In this document: one piece after another, positions 49,142 to 55,602 of the stretch
How positions within the stretch are numbered: the stretch's first letter is position 1
How the letters are laid out: every line of letters starts with the position of its first letter
NCBI GenBank assembly: GCA_902775105.1
Contig: CACYLC010000002.1
Location: forward strand, 1-55,602
Length of the DNA: 55,602 bases
Source of the DNA: Oscillospiraceae bacterium
Lineage (GTDB): Bacteria; Bacillota; Clostridia; Oscillospirales; Oscillospiraceae
Direction: 5' to 3'
Translations under genes and position numbers: made by a program
The notes under the pieces: model-generated
The model's database searches: none
What the model was told of the DNA's origin: nothing
What the model saw: the letters and a program-made list of their open reading frames with translations, nothing else

Positions 49142-51394
49142 ATGAGTGATTTCAAACAGTGGGACGGCTTTGAAGGCCGCATCTGGAAGGAAGAGGTCAA
49201 CGTCCGTGACTTCATCCAGAAGAACTATCAGCCCTATGATGGCGACGAGTCCTTCCTGGCTGACCCGACGGAGGCCACCAACAAGCTGTGGGGCGCTCTT
49301 CAGAAGCTGCAGAAGGAAGAGCGTGCCAAGGGCGGCGTTCTGGACTGCGAGACCAAGGTGGTCTCCGGCCTGACCGCTTACGGCCCCGGCTATATTGACG
49401 AGGATCTGAAGGATCTGGAGCAGGTCGTGGGCATCCAGACCGACAAGCCTCTGAAGCGTGCCTTCATGCCCTATGGCGGCATCAAGATGGCGGTTCAGGC
49501 TGCCGAGACCTACGGCTATGAGGTGGATCCCGAGCTGAAGAAGGTCTTTACCGAGTATATGACCACTCATAATGACGCCGTGTTCGCGGCCTATACTCCC
49601 GAGATGCGTCTGGCCCGTAAGACCCACGTGGTGACCGGTCTGCCTGACACCTATGGCCGCGGCCGTATCGTGGGCGACTATCGCCGGATCGCGCTGTATG
49701 GTGTTGACTACCTCATCAAGGCCAAGGAGCAGGATAAGCTGAACTGCGGCTGCGGCAATATGTACGACGAGGTTATCCGCCTCCGTGAGGAAATCGCCGC
49801 ACAGATCAAGGCTCTGAAGGGCATCAAGGAGATGGCCAAGATCTACGGCTACGACATCTCCCAGCCCGCCAGCAACGCCAAGGAGGCCTGCCAGTGGCTG
49901 TACTTCGGTTATCTGGCCGCTGTCAAGACCCAGAACGGTGCGGCGATGTCCGTCGGCCGCATTTCCACCTTCCTGGACATCTACTTCCAGCGTGATCTGG
50001 AAAACGGTGTGCTGACCGAGGAGCAGGCACAGGAGATCATCGACCACATGACCATGAAGTTCCGTATGGTCAAGTTCGCCCGTATCCCCTCCTACAATCA
50101 GCTGTTCTCCGGCGACCCCACCTGGGCGACCCTGGAAGTGGCCGGCATCGGCATGGACGGCCGCAGCATGGTCACCAAGACCGACTTCCGTTTCCTCCAC
50201 ACCCTGGAGAACATGGGCCCCTCTCCCGAGCCGAACCTGACCGTTTTGTACTCCTCCGCGCTGAACGACAATTTCAAGCGCTACGCCTCCAAGGTCTCCA
50301 TTAACACCAGCTCCATCCAGTATGAGAACGACGATGTGATGAAGCCTGTCTGGGGCGATGACTACTCCATCTGCTGCTGCGTCTCCGCCACCCAGACCGG
50401 CAAGGAGATCCAGTTCTTCGGCGCCCGCGCCAACCTGGGCAAGGCACTGCTGTACGCCATCAACGGCGGCTTTGACGAGAAGCACCGCATTCAGGTCGGC
50501 CCCAAGATGGAGCGCATCACCAGCGAGTATCTGGACTATGACGAGGTCATCCAGAAGTACGACTTCTGGCTGGATTGGCTGGCTGACATCTATGTCAATG
50601 TCCTTAACCTGATCCACTATATGCACGACAAGTATTACTACGAGGCAGCGGAGATGGCGCTGATCGACACCGATGTCCGCCGCACCTTCGCCACCGGTAT
50701 TGCCGGCTTCTCCCACGTGATCGACTCCCTGAGCGCCATTAAGTACGCCAAGGTCAAGGTCATTCGTGACGAGGACGGCATCTCCAAGGACTTCGAGATC
50801 GAGGGCGAATTCCCCAAGTACGGCAACGACGACGACCGTGCCGACGAGATCGGCGTGTGGTTGCTCAAAACCTTCCTGGAGAAGATCAAGCGCCGTCACA
50901 CCTATCGCAACTCTGAGCCCACCACCTCCATCCTGACCATCACCTCCAACGTGGTCTACGGTGAGGCTACCGGCGCCATGCCCAACGGCCGTGAGGCTTA
51001 TACGCCCTTCTCTCCCGGCGCATCCCCCTCTTACGGCGCTGAGCAGAATGGTCTGCTGGCCTCTCTGAACTCTGTGGCCAAGATTCCCTATCACTGGTCT
51101 CTGGACGGTATCTCCAACACCCAGACCATCAGCCCCGACGCACTGGGCCATGAGCTGGAGGAGCGCAAGACCAATCTGGTGCAGACGCTGGACGGCTACT
51201 TCGATCAGGGTGCTCATCACCTGAACGTCAACGTGTTTGGCACTGAGAAGCTGATTGACGCCATGGAGCATCCGGAGAAGGAAGAGTACGCCAACTTTAC
51301 CATCCGTGTCTCCGGCTACGCTGTCAAGTTTATTGACCTGACCCGTAAGCAGCAGCTGGACGTCATCGCCCGTACCTGCCATAAGTATCTGTAA
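49142..51394 (+). CDS. pflB: formate C-acetyltransferase (pyruvate formate-lyase)
   Basis: Glycyl-radical enzyme turning pyruvate and CoA into acetyl-CoA and formate under anaerobic conditions. 750 residues, normal length. The catalytic Cys pair is at about 412-413 in [12 protein letters not shown]; the glycyl radical is Gly725 in RVSGYAVKF near the C-terminus. A cytosolic enzyme, O2-sensitive in its active form. ATG follows ATGGAGG. It is followed by a hairpin terminator and, after a palindromic element, by its activase pflA with a separate promoter. Its strict codon pattern (few rare codons) suggests high expression. Confidence 0.97.
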   Translation: MSDFKQWDGFEGRIWKEEVNVRDFIQKNYQPYDGDESFLADPTEATNKLWGALQKLQKEERAKGGVLDCETKVVSGLTAYGPGYIDEDLKDLEQVVGIQTDKPLKRAFMPYGGIKMAVQAAETYGYEVDPELKKVFTEYMTTHNDAVFAAYTPEMRLARKTHVVTGLPDTYGRGRIVGDYRRIALYGVDYLIKAKEQDKLNCGCGNMYDEVIRLREEIAAQIKALKGIKEMAKIYGYDISQPASNAKEACQWLYFGYLAAVKTQNGAAMSVGRISTFLDIYFQRDLENGVLTEEQAQEIIDHMTMKFRMVKFARIPSYNQLFSGDPTWATLEVAGIGMDGRSMVTKTDFRFLHTLENMGPSPEPNLTVLYSSALNDNFKRYASKVSINTSSIQYENDDVMKPVWGDDYSICCCVSATQTGKEIQFFGARANLGKALLYAINGGFDEKHRIQVGPKMERITSEYLDYDEVIQKYDFWLDWLADIYVNVLNLIHYMHDKYYYEAAEMALIDTDVRRTFATGIAGFSHVIDSLSAIKYAKVKVIRDEDGISKDFEIEGEFPKYGNDDDRADEIGVWLLKTFLEKIKRRHTYRNSEPTTSILTITSNVVYGEATGAMPNGREAYTPFSPGASPSYGAEQNGLLASLNSVAKIPYHWSLDGISNTQTISPDALGHELEERKTNLVQTLDGYFDQGAHHLNVNVFGTEKLIDAMEHPEKEEYANFTIRVSGYAVKFIDLTRKQQLDVIARTCHKYL

Positions 51395-51416
51395 TTTCAA
51401 TTAAATCAATAGATGT

Positions 51417-51446
51417 ACAGGGGGTGGGGTATTGCCCCACCTCCTG
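51417..51446 (+). terminator. terminator hairpin after pflB
   Basis: ACAGG..GTGGGG / CCCCAC..CCTGT inverted repeat with a TATTG loop and only a short T-containing tail (TATTG). Confidence 0.7.
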
Positions 51447-51451
51447 TTATT

Positions 51452-51550
51452 GACGGGCGATTCATGAATTGCCCCTACCGATTCCGTTTATCGAAGTGCT
51501 GTTTCACAAGACGTAAATGCTGCGTAGGGGCCATTCGCGAATGGCCCGTC
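51452..51550. repeat. composite palindromic intergenic element, copy with widest spacer
   Basis: Two 27-bp arms (51452-51478 and 51524-51550) are inverted copies matching at 23 of 27 positions, and each contains a nested palindrome GGGC-ATTC-GAAT-GCCC type. The 45-bp centre is not conserved. Same family as 5942-6020 and 14902-14946. It separates pflB from pflA. Confidence 0.75.
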
Positions 51551-51557
51551 CTTTGTA

Positions 51558-51586
51558 TTTACAGATTTCAAATCTATTGCTATAAT
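51558..51586 (+). promoter_or_regulatory. sigma-A promoter for pflA
   Basis: TTTACA (51558-51563), 17-bp spacer, TATAAT (51581-51586); the transcript would start about 25 bases before the ATG. Confidence 0.75.
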
Positions 51587-51618
51587 CAAACAAAGTTTAT
51601 CAAATGGAGCGTATCAAT

Positions 51619-52371
51619 ATGGAGTCTCAATCTACTACTCCCATCGGCCACATCCACTCCCACGAGACCTTCGGTCTGGTGGACGGACCCGGCGTTCGGT
51701 ATGTGGTCTTTATGCAGGGCTGCCGGATGCGGTGCCAGTATTGCCACAATCCCGACACCTGGAACCTTACCGGCGGGGAGGAGTGGACGCCGGACGCACT
51801 GTTTCAAAAATGCTGGCGGTATCACAGCTACTGGCGGAATAACGGCGGCATCACTGTCTCCGGCGGCGAGCCGCTGTTGCAGATTGATTTTCTCATTGCG
51901 TTTTTCAAGCTGGCAAAGAAAAAGGGCGTTCATACCACACTGGACACTGCCGGAAACCCCTTCACCACGGAGGAGCCTTTCATCAGCAAATTTGAGGAGC
52001 TGATGAAATATACCGACCTCGTCATGCTGGACTTGAAGCAGACGGATACCGCCGCCCACAAGAAACTGACCGGCTGGGACAACGGCAATATCTTGCAGAT
52101 GGCCCGCTGGCTCTCCGATCACGGGAAGGACATGTGGATCCGCCGGGTACTGGTGCCGGGCGTGACGGACGATCAGGAGGAGTTAAAACAGCTCAAACAG
52201 TTTATCGACAGCCTCCAGACTGTCAAGCGGGTGGAGATTTTGCCCTATCACACCCTGGGACAGTACAAGTGGGAGAATTTGAACATTCCCTATCCCCTGG
52301 AGGATGTGCCCACGCCTACGACCGAGCAGGTGGCGGATGCGGAGATGATTCTGGGCATTCAACATCAATAA
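51619..52371 (+). CDS. pflA: pyruvate formate-lyase activating enzyme
   Basis: Radical SAM enzyme that abstracts a hydrogen from Gly725 of PflB to make the glycyl radical. 250 residues. The 4Fe-4S cluster ligands are Cys35-x3-Cys39-x2-Cys42 (CRMRCQYC), the pattern specific to glycyl-radical activases; GGEPLLQ near 91 and the C-terminal LPYHTLGQYKWENL are also typical. ATG at 51619 is chosen because GGAG lies 9 bases upstream; an in-frame ATG at 51604 would include that site. It has its own promoter and a strong terminator. Confidence 0.96.
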   Translation: MESQSTTPIGHIHSHETFGLVDGPGVRYVVFMQGCRMRCQYCHNPDTWNLTGGEEWTPDALFQKCWRYHSYWRNNGGITVSGGEPLLQIDFLIAFFKLAKKKGVHTTLDTAGNPFTTEEPFISKFEELMKYTDLVMLDLKQTDTAAHKKLTGWDNGNILQMARWLSDHGKDMWIRRVLVPGVTDDQEELKQLKQFIDSLQTVKRVEILPYHTLGQYKWENLNIPYPLEDVPTPTTEQVADAEMILGIQHQ

Positions 52372-52379
52372 ACGGATGA

Positions 52380-52424
52380 AAAAACCCGTTTCTTTGCGCA
52401 ACTGGCAGAGAAACGGGTTTTTGT
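52380..52424 (+). terminator. strong bidirectional terminator after pflA
   Basis: AAAAACCCGTTTCT and AGAAACGGGTTTTT arms (52380-52393, 52409-52422) form a long perfect stem with a 15-base loop, followed by further T. It lies between pflA and the convergent lipoprotein gene. Confidence 0.93.
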
Positions 52425-52427
52425 TAT

Positions 52428-53546
52428 TTATTCCAATGGTACATTGTCGGGAGATTCGGGCTCACCGGGCGGATCGGGGCATTCCGGATAATTTTCAACG
52501 TCCCAGGTGTACCGCAGGTCTGCCTCGCTGTCGGAGAAGAAAAAGTGCTCCTGACTGTACCCGGCGGTGACGTCTACATGATGCCAGACATCGTCTGTCT
52601 CCACCAGATTCCACCAATGAGGGGAGCCGTCCAGCGTACCCTGTACAGTGAGGCAGTTTATCCCCGCCTGATCGCAGAGATACTGATAGGCCAGAGCGAT
52701 GCCCTGACTGTTGGCGGCCCCGTCTACCAGAGCGTTGTAGACGCTGGCAGAGCCGTCTGGATCGTAACTGTCCAATTCTGCCAGTCGAGAGTAGAGCAGC
52801 CAGCAGCCCACCTCCCCTTGGGCGGGAGAGGCACCCACCAATGTGGCAGCGGCGGCAGTCACTCGCTGGGATTGTTCCTGTAACCGGGACTGGCTGAGGG
52901 GATAGGAGAAGCCGATCTCCACCAGATGCTGGCTGCCGCCCTCCTCCTGAGGGTAGATATTCACTGTCACATCGGGATATCCCAGTGCATAGCCGGGGAG
53001 TGCGTAGTAGGCTTCCTGCACCAGGGAGAGCAGCAGATCTGTCTTTGCATAGTAGGAGGAGGTCTGGAGCAGCAGCGTTCCGTCATACTGGGACAGAACG
53101 TTTTCCAGCAGCTCACGAATGGCGGTGCTACCTACGGTATATTGGATGGAGGGAATCTGAGCCGGGTCTGCCCGGTAGGTAAAGGTAAAGACGCACTCAT
53201 CATAGGAGACAATACGGCTGTGCGACCACTGGATGTCCTCCAGTGCCCATGTGCACAACGGGTCACGGGTGAGCAACTCCTGGGAGACCGCCTCCAGATC
53301 TGCTTCCACATCGCCGGAATAGCGGTAGAGGTGGACGACGCCTTCCTGCATCCCCATGGAGACGAAAAACTGAACATCGTTGACCAACTCGGAATAGGTC
53401 TCTGCCCGAAGGGCGGAGGTGTCCTCAGCGTCGGAGGTATGGGAGACGTGGCGGCTCACCGAGCGGTAGTCCCGCTCCAACAGCGCACTGCAGCCGGAGA
53501 GGGTCAGGGTCAGGACGGCCAGCAGCAGGCAAATGGATCTTTTCAA
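52428..53546 (-). CDS. lipoprotein with degenerate transglutaminase-like domain
   Basis: 372 residues beginning MKRSICLLLAVLTLTLSGC: a lipobox with Cys19, so the mature protein is lipid-anchored outside the membrane. The C-terminal part (about 265-345) has a transglutaminase-core pattern: AANSQGIALAYQYL, HWWNLVETDD and HVDVTAGY. In a canonical active site Cys-His-Asp are expected; here Ser280 stands where Cys should be, while His310 and Asp325 are in place, so classical activity is doubtful. The middle region (30-260) is not recognised. The start is TTG at 53546, 6 bases from GGAGGTGAG. It lies 27 bp after the topoisomerase stop; the same transcript is likely. Confidence 0.8.
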   Translation of the reverse strand: MKRSICLLLAVLTLTLSGCSALLERDYRSVSRHVSHTSDAEDTSALRAETYSELVNDVQFFVSMGMQEGVVHLYRYSGDVEADLEAVSQELLTRDPLCTWALEDIQWSHSRIVSYDECVFTFTYRADPAQIPSIQYTVGSTAIRELLENVLSQYDGTLLLQTSSYYAKTDLLLSLVQEAYYALPGYALGYPDVTVNIYPQEEGGSQHLVEIGFSYPLSQSRLQEQSQRVTAAAATLVGASPAQGEVGCWLLYSRLAELDSYDPDGSASVYNALVDGAANSQGIALAYQYLCDQAGINCLTVQGTLDGSPHWWNLVETDDVWHHVDVTAGYSQEHFFFSDSEADLRYTWDVENYPECPDPPGEPESPDNVPLE

Positions 53547-53573
53547 GCGCTCACCTCCGATGGGAAAAGCGGA

Positions 53574-55602
53574 TTACAGTGTCATCTGCTCCTCGCCCCG
53601 ATCCTCCGGTTTGAGGAGGGCTCCGGCGATGGGGAGATTTTTCGCCCGATAGCGGGTCTTGTTCTGAATGTGGGTCTGGTCGAAGGGAACCGCCTGCTCC
53701 AGCTTATACTTGGGCTTGAGGGTCATAACGGCCACACCTTGAGTGCTGCGAGTGCTCTTAACGGCAAGGGAAGAGGAGTGGAACACAAGACAGCGCCCCT
53801 CGGTGGAGGTGACGGCAATCTCTGTTTCCTCCCGCAGAAGCAGGATGGACTTCACCGGACTCTTGTCGCTGTAAGCGCCGGTCAGTTTTTTTCGGCGGGT
53901 CAGGGTCTGGTACTTGGCAAGCTCCACCCGGGCCGCCTTGCCGTTTTCAAAGAAGAAGACGATGCTGCCGCTGTAATCCCCGGGGAGACACGCCCAGAGG
54001 ACGCTCTCGCCCTCGTCCATACCCAGCGTGGAGGGGAGGAAACTGCCCAGAACGCTGGCCTTGGTGTCAGGGAACTCGGAGAGGAAGGTCTTGTAGCACT
54101 GGCACTTGTCAGTAAAGACCATGAGCTCGTCCCGGTTGCTGGCCTCCCACTGGAGATACGCCTCGTCTCCCTCCTTGTACTTCTGCTCCGAGGACATGCG
54201 GAGGGACTGGGGTGTGATCTTCTTAAAGTAGCCCTCCCTGGAGAGAAAGACGTGGACAGGGTAGTCCGGAACCTCCTGCTCCTCTACCAGAGCGTCCTCT
54301 TCGAAGTCGTAGAGGATCTCTGTGAGACGAGGGCGGGCGTACTTTTTCTTGACGTTGTTCAGCTCTTCGGTGATGATTTTCTTCCGCCGGGCGGGGCGGG
54401 CGACGATGTCACGGAGATCCTCAATTTCCTTCGTCAGCTGCTCGATCTCGTCGGTGCGGCGGAGAATGTACTCCTTGTTGATGTTGCGCAGCTTAATTTC
54501 CGCTACGAACTCCGCCTGAACCTCGTCAATGCCGAAGCCCACCATCAGGTTGGGAATGACCTCGGCATCAGACTCTGTCTCCCGGATGATGCGGATGGCC
54601 TTGTCAATGTCCAGCAAAATTCTGGCAAGACCTTGCAGCAGATGGAGCTTCTCCTCCTTCTTCCGCATATCAAAGTAGGCTCTGCGGCGGATGCACTCCA
54701 AGCGCCACGCCGTCCATTCCTCCAAAATAGCACCCACACCCAGCACCTGAGGAGAGCCGGCAATGAGGATGTTGAAGTTACAGGAGGCGGAGTCCTGCAG
54801 GGGTGTCAGCTTGAATAGCTTTTGCATTAGCTTATCGGGGTCGGTGCCACGCTTCAGGTCAATGGCCAGCTTCAGGCCGGAGAGGTCAGTCTCGTCCCGC
54901 ATATCGGCAATCTCTTTGATCTTGCCGGACTTGATGAGCTCGGCTACCTTGTCGATGATGGCCTCCACTGTGGTGGTGTAGGGGATCTCGTAGACCTCAA
55001 TGATGTTCTCACCCTTGATATAGCGCCACTTTGCCCGCACCCGGAAGGAGCCTCGCCCCGTCTCGTAGACCTGACGCAGCTCGGCCTCGTTATAGAGAAG
55101 CTGTCCGCCGGTGGGAAAGTCGGGAGCCTTTAAAATAGTGAGCAGATCAGTGTCCGGATCCTTCATCCGGGCAATGGCGGCGTCACAGACCTCTCCCAGA
55201 TTGAAGCCGCAGAGGTTGGAGGCCATGCCCACGGCAATGCCCTGATTGGCGGACACCAATACGTTGGGAAAAGTGGTGGGAAGGAGGGTAGGCTCCTTCA
55301 GACGGCCGTCGTAGTTGTCCACAAAGTCCACCGTGTCCTTGTCGATGTCCTTGAAGAACTCGGCGCAGATGGGGTCGAGGCGAACCTCCGTATAACGGCT
55401 GGCGGCAAAGGCCATGTCTCGGGAGTAGACCTTGCCGAAGTTACCCTTGGAGTCCACCGGGGGATGGAGCAGGGCGCCGTAGCCCCGGGAGAGGCGCACC
55501 ATGGTCTCGTAGATGGCCTGATCGCCGTGGGGATTCAGCTTCATGGTGGCGCCCACCACGTTGGCGGACTTGGTTCTCGCCCCGTTCAGCAGGTGCATCT
55601 GG
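53574..55602 (-). CDS. type IIA DNA topoisomerase A subunit (ParC/GyrA family), N-terminus cut
   Basis: DNA-cleaving subunit of topoisomerase IV or gyrase; works with ParE/GyrB, not in this window. 675 visible residues plus a continuation beyond the right edge. Seen: RTKSANVVGATM and HGDQAIYETMVRL (the quinolone-binding region), the catalytic Tyr in SRYTEVRL (about visible residue 70), GVGAILEEW, and a C-terminal half of about 200 residues with EYILRRTDEIEQLTKEI coiled region and a degenerate beta-pinwheel. The C-terminus resembles the ParC type with few GyrA-box repeats; ParC is favoured, but gyrase A is not excluded. Gln27 replaces the usual Ser at the quinolone site. Confidence 0.88.
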   Translation of the reverse strand, partial: QMHLLNGARTKSANVVGATMKLNPHGDQAIYETMVRLSRGYGALLHPPVDSKGNFGKVYSRDMAFAASRYTEVRLDPICAEFFKDIDKDTVDFVDNYDGRLKEPTLLPTTFPNVLVSANQGIAVGMASNLCGFNLGEVCDAAIARMKDPDTDLLTILKAPDFPTGGQLLYNEAELRQVYETGRGSFRVRAKWRYIKGENIIEVYEIPYTTTVEAIIDKVAELIKSGKIKEIADMRDETDLSGLKLAIDLKRGTDPDKLMQKLFKLTPLQDSASCNFNILIAGSPQVLGVGAILEEWTAWRLECIRRRAYFDMRKKEEKLHLLQGLARILLDIDKAIRIIRETESDAEVIPNLMVGFGIDEVQAEFVAEIKLRNINKEYILRRTDEIEQLTKEIEDLRDIVARPARRKKIITEELNNVKKKYARPRLTEILYDFEEDALVEEQEVPDYPVHVFLSREGYFKKITPQSLRMSSEQKYKEGDEAYLQWEASNRDELMVFTDKCQCYKTFLSEFPDTKASVLGSFLPSTLGMDEGESVLWACLPGDYSGSIVFFFENGKAARVELAKYQTLTRRKKLTGAYSDKSPVKSILLLREETEIAVTSTEGRCLVFHSSSLAVKSTRSTQGVAVMTLKPKYKLEQAVPFDQTHIQNKTRYRAKNLPIAGALLKPEDRGEEQMTL

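Noticed and set aside
49121..51400. A 759-codon open frame opposite pflB
   Set aside because: It is an antisense shadow of the highly biased pflB sequence, and it spans almost exactly the pflB gene with no promoter or domain of its own.

Overview
The window reads as a 55.6-kb stretch of chromosomal core genome from a GC-rich, anaerobic, spore-forming Firmicute of the Clostridia, most likely Oscillospiraceae/Ruminococcaceae-like (Flavonifractor/Oscillibacter/Lawsonibacter neighbourhood). This is inferred from spoIIR and a SpoVB/MurJ-type flippase (sporulation), pyruvate formate-lyase with its activating enzyme (anaerobic glycolysis), ThyX, CdaR- and PucR-type regulation, the clostridial small families DUF1858, DUF1540 and DUF4830, and strong SD sequences with classical sigma-A promoters. 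No phage, transposase, integrase, CRISPR array or plasmid function was seen.

Layout. 1-8.4 kb: an ECF-transporter S component (cut by the window edge), an SDR reductase and a branched-chain aminotransferase on the minus strand; a lipid kinase and an EF-G paralogue on plus; an MreB-type actin and an aspartate-type aminotransferase on minus. 8.8-22.6 kb: a long plus-strand block for envelope growth and translation (ddl, murF, an ABC-F ATPase, a DUF218 protein, prfA, tsaC/Sua5, coaE, M18 aminopeptidase, uppP, ftsK/spoIIIE, a HAD phosphatase), closed by tRNA-Arg(ACG) and a strong terminator. 22.9-33.3 kb: a DUF4830 protein, an RsuA-type pseudouridine synthase, a CdaR-type regulator, the ftsE-ftsX-NlpC/P60 hydrolase division cluster, an Lrp-aminotransferase pair, DUF1015, ispE and spoIIR. 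33.3-37.4 kb (minus): SpoVB/MurJ-like flippase, ArsC/Spx-like protein, thyX, acyltransferase 3 and an AbrB-type regulator. 37.5-39.9 kb (plus): PHP phosphatase, a lone fumarase alpha subunit, hpf. 40-44.8 kb (minus): recJ-rsh-dtd operon. 45-49 kb: a nucleotidyltransferase, a five-gene tRNA operon (Gly, Arg, His, Gln, Lys), pyrB with an unusual zinc tail, a CmpB-family membrane protein, DUF1858 and DUF1540. 49.1-55.6 kb: pflB, pflA, a lipoprotein with a degenerate transglutaminase site, and a type IIA topoisomerase A subunit (ParC/GyrA type) cut by the right edge.

The themes are cell-envelope synthesis and division (ddl, murF, uppP, mreB, ftsK, ftsEX-hydrolase, spoIIR, flippase), translation and its quality control (EF-G paralogue, RF1, TsaC, RsuA, Dtd, HPF, RSH, tRNAs) and fermentative metabolism. 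The most unusual items are a family of small composite palindromes scattered in four intergenic spaces (5942-6020, 11270-11339, 14902-14946, 51452-51550), one of which supplies the prfA stop codon; an aspartate carbamoyltransferase carrying only the zinc-binding part of the PyrI regulatory chain; an EF-G paralogue without the catalytic histidine; and a transglutaminase-like lipoprotein with Ser in place of the nucleophilic Cys. Several promoters carry perfect inverted repeats at operator positions. I see no obviously new multi-gene defence or mobile system here.
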